A DNA stretch of 23,836 bases from Acephala macrosclerotiorum (lineage: Eukaryota > Ascomycota > Leotiomycetes > Helotiales > Mollisiaceae): positions 1-23,836 of the forward strand of contig MU119725.1 of the NCBI GenBank assembly GCA_014904845.1, written 5' to 3'. The stretch's first letter is position 1. Each line of letters opens with the position of its first letter. Below the pieces are notes generated by a model. It ran no database searches, was not told the DNA's origin, and saw only the letters and a program-made list of their open reading frames with translations. The position numbers were made by a program, and so were the translations under genes. Of the stretch, positions 1 to 10,513 are shown in pieces.

Positions 1-160
1 GTCTGTGAGTAAGTCTAGGAAATTGGAGCAAAATGTCAGCAATGCTCCAACCAGCTGTATAATAAAGGGTTTGGATTTGCAGTTTCTCATCCCTTGTAGA
101 CTCTTGCGAAGGTGTGTGAGGTGTAGGGATATGTAGAGGCTCTGGCGTTGAATAATCCAT
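1..160 (-). CDS. Tc1/mariner-like transposase, N-terminal fragment cut by window edge
   Basis: Reading the minus strand from an ATG at 160 gives 53 open codons up to the window edge, so the 3' part lies outside. The start reads MDYSTPEPLHIPTPHT, followed by a basic/acidic turn (RDEK) and the helix-turn-helix-like stretch LQIQTLYYTAGWSIADILLQ. In fungal Tc1-type transposases this 'REQR-x-I-x-L-x(3)-G-x(2)-x-x-IA' pattern begins the first DNA-binding HTH, which binds the terminal inverted repeats; the DDE/DDD catalytic domain would follow to the left. Family assignment is by pattern, not by search. No stop or frameshift is visible, so this part could be from an intact copy, but most of the gene cannot be seen. 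Confidence 0.7.
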   Translation of the reverse strand, partial: MDYSTPEPLHIPTPHTPSQESTRDEKLQIQTLYYTAGWSIADILLQFPRLTHR

Positions 161-335
161 TGAATTAATGATTTCAATGTAAATCAGAGGAATGAGCTCA
201 CTTTAAAGCAGCATAAGAAATCACCTGTTTGGGTATGGAGCAGGTGCTTTTCTGGTGGTCTGATTGGCTGATGCACGACGTCACTCCACGGCCGAAGAGC
301 TGTTTTCGGACTCGCTAGACAATTAAAAGGGCCTG
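1..335 (-). mobile_element. Right-hand end of a Tc1/mariner-type element (boundary uncertain)
   Basis: The transposase start at 160 implies that the element's 5' terminus lies to its right. A possible end is ...GGGCCTG at 335 followed by TA (336-337), which reads as TA then CAGGCCC on the minus strand, as Tc1 elements commonly start with CAG after a TA duplication. The other terminus is outside the window, so the terminal inverted repeat cannot be verified. The strand follows the transposase. Confidence 0.3.
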
Positions 336-1264
336 TACGTAGTATATCCTCACCCAGCCCGCAGATAGCTCACTCGTGACTGATATCTACCAATAAGAGG
401 ATTGGCATATAGCTGATGTGATGCTTCTCGAGAATCCGCGAGTCGAGAACTATAATTTCACCACGATGACAGCAGCGAATACTACCCCAGAGGAGAGACG
501 GGGGAGATCCGACGCTGTCTCTGTACCCCAGATATGGAGTCGGTGCGGGCCTGGCACATATTGATAGAATATCTGGAGTAGCAGGAGAGTAGCTTGGACA
601 TTTGAATTGCAATAGCCGTTACAAATTCAAAGAGCTATTCGTGTACGGGTACGAAAGCTTGTAAAGATAGATGAAAAAGGAACGAATCATCATTTCGAGA
701 TGTATACACCCACGTGACCTTGACACTTTCTCTCTTTTTTTTCATGTTTCAGACACAGATATTCAAACTTTTAGCTTAAAAATACAATTATATGAGATTC
801 TGATGTAGTTTCGGTGCACATGGAAAACTGTTAATGTACGAAGCCCGACGGCGGTGGGAAGCTTGCCATAATAAGCCTAGCATCTAGATACACGCCGAGG
901 TGGTCCTGACATGTCTTTCCTCTGCCGACACCTTCCAAGCTTGTCTCCGGTATCAACTGCCTCCAAGCAGGTTTCAACGCCAGTCATCTTAAGATACCAG
1001 CTAAACAGTTATCTGGCCATGTTGACCATTCTACAAAGAGACTTCAAATACTATGACGGTAAGGACTTCAAAAGTATGTCACATGACAGTATACAACATG
1101 ATTGGAAGCATTCGCTGCAAGCCGTCAGCCTCAGCCGGAAACCGCATTCGGCACCGATGTTTCCACGCATTTTATCGCGCAAGGCCAAGAAAGCATTCAG
1201 ATGAAACTTCCTAAGGTCAAACGGCAGGTCCCCACTCATGTAACCAGAAGAAAGGATCAAGACG
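336..1264. other. Intergenic stretch / promoter side of the caspase-like gene
   Basis: No convincing gene. Open frames here (for example 370-612 minus and 911-1204 plus) have no recognisable domain. A T-rich run at 727-743 and pyrimidine-rich pieces are what is expected upstream of a fungal gene. The plus frame 911-1204 ends 60 bp before the caspase-like ATG and is in the same frame, so it could be an upstream ORF if transcription begins before 911. Confidence 0.5.
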
Positions 1265-3279
1265 ATGGATGAAAGCACTCAACTCCCGTCCAAAAGTCCT
1301 CCGTCGGATGGCGAGGCTGGCGATACTTCTGTCTCTCCAAACTCAGGCAATGATGACAAATCGTTAGATCTAGATCTATGTCCCATCAGTCCAAACTCCA
1401 CACCTTCTCCACCAACAATAGCCGATATCGACCGATGGAACTACCATACCTCCATGAAAACGTTTGGTGAGGCTCTCCAAGCAGCCGCGAATGCTGTGTT
1501 CCCAAACAAAAGAGCTTGGTCGCGTTATTCCCGCGTTTCGGTTCTATTAATCAGTTGGTCAGATGAAGATCCAAAGCTTCCTGTTTCTCTCGAGATTGAG
1601 AAGCTACACAAAGTCTTCCAGGATGTGTATGGATATGACACAGAGCATTGGAATATACCGGACCAGAACTGTCATCATAAACTCACGAAGAAGATTGTGG
1701 ATTTCGTAGAGCCGACGGATGAGAGTACGAAGGAGTTGAAGATTGTATATTATGCAGGGCACGCAAGACTGTTGGATACTCGAGTCCTTGCGTGGACAAG
1801 GTAGGTTGAATGTTTGATTCTTATGTACCAAAGAACAACTCCAATTCAAACACTTGAAGCTAACAGATTTCCACAAGTTGGCGAAACAACAAGAAAGCCA
1901 AATGTCCAATCGTGAAATGGGCTGGAATCCAAACTATATTAGAGGAATCTCCAAGCGATGTCCTCATCCTACTAGACTGCTGCGCATCCGGAACAGCAAA
2001 CACATCCGAAGGCTACGGCGTCAACGAGCTCATCTCCGCCTGCGCCTACAACCAAATCGCCAATGGCGTAGGTCCATACTCGTTCACCAGCGCACTTGTC
2101 ATTGAACTCCGCCGCTTAAGCTGGAGACCCTCATTTAGTGTGGGAGAGCTGTATCGAAATATCTTCTTCAGAATCCAGAGTCGAATGCCAGAAGATCTGA
2201 GTGCAAGTGGGTATGAGCTTGAGCGTCATCCAGCACCAATACACTTGGTCTTGACGCAAGACAGCCCAGTGCCCAGAAGTATCCAACTGTGCCCTGTGAA
2301 ACCAAGAGCTCAGCGAGTGAGATTTGACGATGAAAATTCTGGAACAAATGCACCTGCTATCGGAGACGAGACCACAGCCCACGAGCCTGCATCGGCGGAT
2401 CCAAGCGAAGGAGTCGCTTCTCCAAAACTTTCTGACGACACTCGTCCATCTGCCTCCAACTCATCACCATGGGATAATCTCATGTCGCAAGGTAGCGGGT
2501 CACCAGTACCGAAGCTTGCATTCGCGATTCGCCTTCGAGAAACCTTTCAACCTAGCGATGACATGCGAGACCACATCACGGAATGGTTGAGCAACATGCC
2601 GATACCCGCTGATCAAGTGAAAGTCGTAGCTGGGTTTGATGCTTTCTCCACACTTGTGATTTTGTCCGTACCGTTGGCTATTTCTGCGTATCTGTCTTTT
2701 GACCCTGCCGTCATTTCACTTGGTCCTATACGCTCCGAGAATAGAATATCTTCATGCATCTCTGCTTCTTCGGATCAAGAGGAAACATTGGAAGACTTCA
2801 CCTGGTGGGTGAACAAAGGCCTAGATGCCGGATACAAAGACGATATATCATTCTTCCAATCTTGGTTTAAAATCTTATCCAACACCGAACAGCAAGCTTG
2901 CCTAAGCGCTCTATTCCACCAACTCCAGGTACCGCAATCAACGAGTCCACATTATCTTGCCATTCTCCACGCAATGGAGAACGTTAACCTCCCGAGCTCG
3001 AGTAACAACAACAACAGACCACAATCAAAAATTATTCCACAGAATTCGAAGACAGGAAGCAGAGACACAGAAGATCTCGATCTTAAAGACCTAGAACTAC
3101 GGCGTCGGAAGAACAGTCCCGTCGCACAAACACAAACACCACTCCCAAATCGCCCAGGTGCACGGGAGGAAGACAGCCCCCGCGTGCGTCTGCGTCCACA
3201 ACACACTAGCTCTTTAGCGACCGAGTTCTTCGATCGCATGTCTTTAGCAGATAGGATGAAGAATAAGAAGTTCAACTAA
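1265..3279 (+). CDS. Caspase-fold (peptidase C14-like) domain protein
   Basis: Two exons, 1265-1800 and 1878-3279, give 645 residues. The 77 bp intron has a GTAGGT donor, CTAAC branch site (1860-1864) and AAG acceptor; the nearer AG at 1866 gives the wrong frame, which fixes the acceptor at 1877. After a Ser/Pro-rich N-terminus (about 1-55), the caspase-like domain covers roughly 90-290. It has the His motif YYAGHA (His166, exon 1) and the Cys motif ILLDCCASG (Cys214, exon 2), the order and spacing of the C14 dyad. A second conserved region around 400-480 (from LAFAIRLRE to a run ending VPLAISAYL) resembles the C-terminal module of fungal caspase-domain proteins. The tail is charged and low in complexity. 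Such proteins are linked to regulated cell death or stress responses; the substrate and any partner are unknown. An in-frame stop at 1202-1204 supports the start at 1265. Confidence 0.85.
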
Positions 3280-5071
3280 CTAGAATAATACCACTACCTC
3301 GATGACCGACACCTCACCTCACGGAACTAGCTTCCACAGGCAATACGGTACCACCGCGCGAAGCCCTACTCTTTGTGCCACTAAGTTGCATAGGTATCGA
3401 AACTACAGTCAGTCCAGCTTGGGAGGAAGATTCAGTCAGTCACGTGCCATACCCAGGACCCGCCCAATCCCAAGTTTCACTTACTTCACTCTCCCCTTAT
3501 GAATCATTAACTCTCACATCACATCTCCTACCTACCTACCGAGAGCGAAACAAATAACACACAGATCTGACACCAGAACAATAGATTCGATTGTTGAAGA
3601 TAAGTACACACAAGCCATGTAACAGTAGGGCTTGCCTAGCCTGAAAAGGCCAAAGCTTGTCCCGAAGCCAAACCGACCACTCGGCTCGCTTCGAGCACGG
3701 ATCGGGCCTGTGCTGGTCTGGGCCCTGGAACACGGGTACCGTACGGCTAGAAAGCCGTAGAGCAGATTCGAGGATTCGGGTTGTGACGGTTTCGCTGCGC
3801 TGCATTGCGCTGCGGGGAGAGACGAAACGAGACGAGACAAGTCAATTTTACTCGATGGAATCGAGTGGGGAACATGTGTGCGTTCGTTTGTCCGTTCGTT
3901 TGTAGGAGCCTGCTTGGTTGGAATGTTTTAAGCGATGGCGACGAGAAATTTTTTCCTGCTTGCATTTTTTTTTTTCTTGCTGTGGTGATTGGATTGGGAG
4001 TTGATCATTTTGTGCGGGGTGAGGTGGCAAAAGAAGACTTAGAGTGTGATGTGAGGAAAGAGTGAGGAGCAGCGCATTCGCATTGGTATTGGTATGAAGC
4101 AAGGGAATTGAAGGGATGAGGAGTGAGTGGCTGAGAAGTAAGTGGCTTACGCTCAGATGTATCATCATGCAGCCTTTTGAAGCCGTGGCGTTGGGTGGAA
4201 GCGAAGGCATATTCGAGCTGCTATGCACGGATGCACGGGTATGAAATCACCCGCATCGCTATCGCTTAGGTTATTATATGTGAGGGAAATTGTTTGAATA
4301 TTGTTCAATTGCTCGGCCTGACTGCTGATGATGTAAGAAAACCCTTTGTTTGTCATTCACTCATATAACCCCTCCTTTCCTTCCCATTCCTTCTTTCCTA
4401 ACCCCGTACCAAACTACCAAGTCCACCTGCGATTTACTCCTCCCATTGTTTTATTTCTTTGTATTGTGCCTCCACAAATTCCCTCCGAACCCAGGTAAAA
4501 ATCCAAGACGAGCGCCCAGAATACACTGCATTGTGTCGCAGAGTGATATATGCTTCGCTTTCCTCTCAATTTAACCACCAGCAACAACAATAAAACCAAC
4601 AGAAAACCTCAAAGCGCAATAGAAACAAGACAGGCAGCAAAAGGAAAATCGTATAATATATTCATCCATCAATCGTAAAAGGAGTGTGTAGGTGTTCTCG
4701 AGCTTTTTGGCATACCTGACCTCCACAATAAGCCAAACCCAAGACAGACCCAACAAATAACACCGCCAGTAAACCAATTACAACAAAGTACGTTACGTTC
4801 GATAAGAACAAGAGACAAAGATAGAAATTTCAGACGCCATGCTGTTCAAACCCCACAATAGAATGCCGAAGGAAATAGACAACGTGTACGATAGGAGATA
4901 TAACTGCTTTTGGAGGACCGGATACCGAGAGGTGTAGAGATGTATGATGACGAGAGGAGAGAATCGTTAATACACGAATGAAGTGTTGTTGGTCGAGATT
5001 CGCGATGCAGTCAATGTTGGTCGGTGCAATGACTCGTGGCAAGGTTGCTGATTGGATGACCCACTTTCCAT
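3280..5071. other. 1.8 kb gene-free spacer between convergent genes
   Basis: It lies between the 3' end of the caspase-like gene (plus) and the 3' end of the Zn2Cys6 gene (minus), so both 3' UTRs fall here. Small open frames on both strands have no domain and odd composition. Visible features are only compositional: pyrimidine-rich runs at about 3505-3540 and 4365-4440, a T run at 3965-3976, and short tandem words such as the twice-occurring CGTTCGTTTGT near 3880-3902. The pyrimidine tracts could belong to a promoter of a plus-strand noncoding transcript, but I cannot support one. Confidence 0.5.
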
Positions 5072-7311
5072 CTACCGCTTTCTCTTCTTGCTCTTATCGG
5101 GACTGCCTTGACCGCCGGCTGCCACCACCGGAGGCAGAATGCTCGTGTCCACAGATAACTCGTCTTTCTTGACGGGTACACCCATGTGGCGTCCATAGCG
5201 CCCTTTGCGGCCGTTTCCTTCATCCTCGCTGACACATTGATCTGCACTGAGACCAGCATCTTTGCATCGTTGACAAGGGCGTTGACGGTCACAACCCTTC
5301 TTGCTCTTGCGACATCGCTGGCAGCGGGGTTTGGAGGAGAGATCCTCTTCATCCTCACCAAGTTGATGCTGGAAGGCCAGCGCTGATGCATTCGAGGTCT
5401 TGCGAGATGGTGGCGGTAGCGAGGTTGGAGAAATTGGCTTTGCGCTGCTCGGAGCACTGATGGACTTTTTCGACTTGATCTGACCTGGTCGCTGCTGAGT
5501 CTTAGACTTGGTAGACCTGACCTTGGCTCCAGAAGCGCTGGTGCGGGGCTTGCCCATGATGGAGGGGAGGCTCTTAGATTTGATCATCTTTGACTTGTTT
5601 TCATCAAGATTCATAGCATCGTCCTTGAAACCTGGCCTGAATGTTTCATCACGGCCATCCTCGTAGTCCCCCTCATCTCCACTGGGCTCAGTGCTATCCT
5701 GGCTTGGCAAGATATCATCCAAATGCTGGCGGAACTTCTTGACATGACCTGGTGGCAGGATTGGGCTTGCCTCGCGTTTCTGGCGACGAGGAGGTGGAAG
5801 TTCATTCTCGCTCTCACTCTCTCCCTCACTAGTTGCACCAGTGGAAGAAGCAGCATCTGCTCGCCCGCTGAAGGTATCGTCAAGCGTGGAAGCAGATGTG
5901 CGGCCGTGGGAGATATTAGACATCTCGCCTAATCTCATCAATTGAAGCGCAACATCCTTATCCTCCTCTGACATACAGCTTCCGACTGTTGGGTCGGGTG
6001 TTGGAAGTATGCCAGAGCTGTTGCCATTGGGTGTGCTTCCAATTGACTGCCCATTGGCAGGGTATCCGGCAGCACCTCTGGTCCGACGACCAGGTGCAGG
6101 TGTGGTATACATCCCAGGCTGTCCAAACCCATTACTGTAGCTTTGTGGAGATTGTAGTGGCTGAGGATTCGAGAATGGGTGTTGTGATGGGTGGGTGAAG
6201 GGGAAGGATGATCGGTGATGCTCGTTGCGACGAGCGGGAGAGACGGAAGAGTTCGAGGTGGCTGCAGGCATCTGCGGAGGAGCGAAAAGTGGTAATTCCT
6301 AGCGGGCAAACATTAGTATATAGGGAAAATAAAGTAACTGTGACAAATGGATCCAAGTTAACTTACAGAGCTTTCAAACTTGGCCCTCTTTCGTCGCCCA
6401 CCCTCAACAATATTGTCCAAGCTGATCTCAGTATTCCCAAGATGCTCACTCTTGGTCCTGCTAGAAACTGAACCAGGAGCGCCATCTCCACTGCTGTATC
6501 CGTTCAGCCCATCACTGTGATTATCTGCGAAACTGCCATGTGCGCTCGACCCACGGCTCTTGAAACCAGACCTGGACCGGCTCTTCTTCATCGGAGGTGG
6601 ATTTGTGCTGGCAGATGCACTTCGGCGGCCACGACCTTGGCCAGGAGAGGTGCTGCGCTTGCGAGATGTCCTTGATGTAGGTCTTGATGGAGGCTGGCCA
6701 TAATTGAGCGCCTGGGCTGGCTGTGGTGGCGGCATTTGATGTCCATCGCCAGGATAGTAATTGCTAGCAGGCTGCAGGACGGGAGAGCCAGAGTGATATG
6801 ATGAAGGGCCATATGCCCCTGGTGGGCCAGGCTCCTCAATCACTCTGACATATACAACCATGTTGTTTCGGAGATTTTCGTAGCGGGCGATGAGGGTGTT
6901 GCCCTGCTCGTCCTCGAAACTTACTCCTTTAGCACCACCCGGCCCAGCGTATAAGCCATAGAAGTTCTTGACGGTAGTGATGATTGAATCCGTGGTATCG
7001 TGAGGAAAGATCTGCACACGCATAGGGAGGCGCGCACGATATTGAGGTGATTCGGGGAAGAGCAGCTCGAATGCGACACTCTTCGGGGTTGGGCTCCCAA
7101 AGGGAGACATGCTTGGGTTGTGAGGAGTGGTAGAATTGGAGTGACCATTTCCATATGTTGCCGGTGGTGTAGCCATCCTGTGGTTACTTCGCGCATCCAT
7201 CCCCGTTCGGGTTGGGTAGGAGTGTGTGCGAGAAGGTGCGGCAGTATCGTGAAACTGACGGTTTTGTGTTTGGGCAGATGCTGGACCAGATAGAAGATTG
7301 GATAGTTCCAT
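5072..7311 (-). CDS. Zn2Cys6 transcriptional regulator with C-terminal zinc cluster
   Basis: Two exons on the minus strand, 7311-6367 and 6298-5072, joined across a 68 bp intron (GTAAGT donor, ACTAAT branch, CTAG acceptor, phase 0), give 723 residues. An in-frame TAA 18 bp upstream supports the ATG at 7311. Residues about 78-158 (from KSVAFELLFPE to MVVYVRVIEE) form a compact, probably ubiquitin- or PB1-like fold; the rest is disordered and rich in Ser, Pro and Arg. A short conserved-looking helix, ALQLMRLGEM, lies at about 432-441. The Zn2Cys6 cluster is near the C-terminus: Cys641, 644, 651, 657, 660 and 670 (C-x2-C-x6-C-x5-C-x2-C-x9-C), preceded and followed by basic residues, and the protein ends KSKKRKR, a likely nuclear signal. 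GAL4-type regulators usually carry the cluster at the N-terminus, so this arrangement is atypical. No fungal-specific TF middle-homology domain is visible. Target genes are unknown. Confidence 0.85.
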
Positions 7312-7469
7312 TCCCCTATGGGTATATTATTTCTTGACCGATTGACGTTGTTGTTGATCGAGTGATAGTTGTGCGTCGAGAATGTGAAGGTTGTGGGCGG
7401 GCGATGGGACGGCTGTCGCAAAGCAGGTGGATTGAATGGATGGAACGAACGTAGGGTATTCTGGTCGAA

Positions 7470-7700
7470 CTTAATGGTAGCAGATGTTAGTATTGGTTAT
7501 GACAGACTCGAGGATGATAAATAAACTTCATTTGATGAAGAGATGGGAGCAATGATGGGATTGTGCGCTGCAGAGTCCTGTTTGGGCGCTTCGGAGCTGA
7601 CCCGCTCAGAGCAGAAGTGCAGCGACAGACAGGAGAAGTATGGGGTGTAATGTAGTTCGAATACTTGATCGCATAAGATCAAATAATGATGGGAACTCAC
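7470..7700 (-). other. Probable 5' UTR intron 2 of the Zn2Cys6 regulator gene
   Basis: On the minus strand GTGAGT begins at 7700; a CTAAC branch site (7490-7486) is followed by an AAG acceptor ending at 7470. This gives a 231 bp intron entirely upstream of the ATG at 7311. The AAG acceptor is weaker than CAG or TAG, so the exact 3' end is less certain than the donor. Confidence 0.55.
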
Positions 7701-7780
7701 ATTTGATCGAAATGGATGTCGTTGGGAGGGCTATCGAGGCATCTGAACTGGTCGTTCGCTCCAATTGGCGTCTCGAAGAC

Positions 7781-7884
7781 CTGCAATGAACAGATGATGT
7801 TAGCAGATGATTTCTTGCGAGATTAAAGTCCTCGGTGGGTTGGGATGATAGTGGCAGATATCAAGAAATGGATTTGATGCTTAC
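7781..7884 (-). other. Probable 5' UTR intron 1 of the Zn2Cys6 regulator gene
   Basis: Minus-strand donor GTAAGC at 7884, CTAAC branch sequence, and acceptor TTCATTGCAG ending at 7781 define a 104 bp intron with all three signals near consensus. The exon between this and the next intron is 80 bp (7780-7701). Together they place the transcription start to the right of 7885, giving a long spliced leader, as is common for fungal regulators. Confidence 0.6.
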
Positions 7885-7885
7885 C

Positions 7886-10513
7886 TTTCCGGTGGTTAGT
7901 TGTGCGTTCCTCCTCTCGAAGCCTTGGGTGTTGTTGAAGAGAGGAGAAGAGTCGGCAAGCGGAGGTGGATCTAGAAGTGGTTACTCAGAGCCACGATTTT
8001 ATGCATTTCAACATAACTTCGCACGAACTACATATTTTCCAAGATATGATATTTAAATTGTCTTGAAAATTTTCTATTCATAAAAAGAATGTGCGCTCTG
8101 AGAAATTGTATCTTCACTGCGTATCTTTCAAAATAATGGTGTGCATTTTTCGTTGTTGCTGGGCATGGCTGCCCACTTTGCTCTCTCAACCTCCATATCC
8201 AGACGTCCCCATAGAGGTAACGATACACAGAGCTCAGATCAAAGTCCAGTTAGTTTAAATGTACGCAACTTTCTATCCGCCGGTCTACCATCCAATGCTG
8301 ATGAGTGAGAGATTTCGTATGATAATGCCTCGCTGGTCGAGTCTGTCTGCATCCCGCTTTCGGACCATTCCTGCCTCTCTGGAAACATCCACAAGATATC
8401 AGAATCTCTGCACATATTTTATAGGAGCGCGGAAGGCATCAAGGTCCCCGAGCGCATGCGACTACGATACGACTTGAATAACCTGTACATCCAGGTGTGG
8501 TCGAGACAACTCAAGAAGCAGTGGCCAAGTGCTTGATTAAAGTCTGTCCCAGCCAATGGAGCCTGTTGGAGCCAATGATGGCATGCGCCAACGTCTGAGG
8601 CAGGGATGGGTCGAGAATGATCATGGGTGTAACGGTCAAAATCCATCGTTTGACGTCTTGAATCTTCTGGGAATGATGTGAAAAATCCTGGAACTCCAAT
8701 GTCTCAAAAAGTATTTGATGACCAGAGAGGCCCTATCAGCCGCCTAGAATCGCGCAACACATGTCGGTGAGCAGAACGTTATTGAACCATCTGCAAATAT
8801 TAGTTGCGCCCCAGGATGCTGGTATGCGCTGGCGGACAGTTTCAAGTACCATTTATGCCCATAGCTTCGTAGGGCCTACGGCAGATTGAACACTGCTCGA
8901 TTGATGGGGCCGGGATGGGCAAATTCAGCTAGGATGTTGGCGATTTGCGGTGGATTCCGCCATCATTGACTGGATGGATCTTCTACGATGCATTTTTAGT
9001 CGGGAGGAAGATGCGAAGGCTAGCTCTTGTGTGTGACGGCCGAGGATGTGACGGGCTGGGGAGAAGAGCTGCAGGACTGTTGCGATCGCAGAACAATGTT
9101 GAATTGAAAGCTGGCTATCCTTGGGCCCGAAAGCACGAGTGATTGTTGATTGTTGACATTCCAGGGCACAGGGTTGCGTTATAGTTCGTGTCGTTCCTGT
9201 TCATCCGGCAAAGGGTTGGGAAGTTGATGACGACGACCCAATGGGCTTTTGCAGAAGTCGCGACTCCAAACAGGTCCTTGGCCGGGAGACCGCAGACCGC
9301 AGACCTCGATACTTTAGACATCTGGCCGTCAACAGAGGAAGGATGGTCACGCCGTTCCTTCACGGGACAAAGTTGAGTGTGTGCTGATAGGAGAACAAGA
9401 CATGTGGTGGTGTGCGCCATAAGCGCAATTGTCGGTAGGAAATCCCTGACTACTGGCAAATCGGAGTCTGGTGAAGATGAACATCCAGGTACGAGGTTCC
9501 TCGAGGACAACGAAGGCCAATAGGCGCATGTAGCTTGGATATTCGGCCAAATACTTTCGAGTATTCAATCGTTCGAAGTGGAGATCGGGGATGGCTCAGC
9601 TTAATGCCTCTGTCGAATTCATGCATTCTTCATTCGGTGCTCGCTGAAGGATCCAGACAAGCCGTCTTCCGAGCGGCTAAGCTATCGCCTTGGTTGTCGT
9701 ATTGAAGTCGAAAATACAGCAAAATTCATCGCGGGCATCAGAGAAATCGAGTAGAGCGAATTGGTGGGATGAAAGCGATGCTTGAAGCTGTGGACGTAGA
9801 TGGGAACTGAGTTGAAATCCATCACGTGTTGACGTGACTGATTCGCATCAATCGTCTCAATTTGGCAGTGATTTTGATGTCCTTGTGGAAAGGTATAGAA
9901 ACCTCTCTGATTCGGGGAATGGCCATTTTATGAGGATCTTATACTATGACAGTATTTCGCCTTTGATTTTGATCAAGTATTTCAGTGTTGTTGATGAGTT
10001 ATGCATTTTTGAAGAAAGTTGATGTTCTTGAGATCTTCTGAGGAGGACGCGACGACGGGAAGAAGCGATCGTGAAGCGCGACTTCCGTATCAGACTAACC
10101 ACCTCAAGCTTAGCCGCAGGTCGAGCCACTAGCAGGGGTCTTTGTTGACATGGCCGTCGCTCCGACCAACCATCAAATGTTTTGGTCGACTCAAGAGCCT
10201 CTCCTTCCTCGACGCATAACTTCCTCCAACTCAACATCACATCTTCGTCGCAACAACCTCTTCACCTCTTCATCTCATGGAATTGCTGTGATATCTTCTG
10301 CTTCGTACTATCGCAGGTACAACGCGGGTTCAGCAACGCGCTACCTTCCCAAGTATCTGTCCAAGACAAGAAGCACCTACCGCCGCCTTGTACCCCTTAT
10401 ACTTTTTGGGACGCGATCTCCTCTGCCGACCTTCGAGCATCGTTGCATCTACGCCGAATCACCATTGCATTTGCTTTCTGCGGTGACTACGCTAACTCAG
10501 CATTGCTATCACA
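7886..10513. other. 2.6 kb gene-free divergent spacer
   Basis: This separates the divergently transcribed Zn2Cys6 regulator (minus) and cyclin gene (plus), so it should hold both promoters. The open frames inside (for example 8419-8646 and 9115-9510 minus) show no domain, no homologous-looking motif and overlap shadow frames. Pyrimidine-rich sequence from about 10190 to 10280 and 10370 to 10440 fits the cyclin leader. A plus-strand ATG at 10150 opens a frame that runs past the cyclin ATG to 10560. Confidence 0.5.

Noticed and set aside
911..1204. 97-codon frame upstream of and in frame with the caspase-like gene
   Set aside because: It ends in a stop before 1265, no convincing intron removes the stop, and the protein has no recognisable domain; kept only as a possible uORF.
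9115..9510. 131-codon minus-strand frame
   Set aside because: No domain, no splice context and atypical composition; overlapping frames on both strands are equally long.
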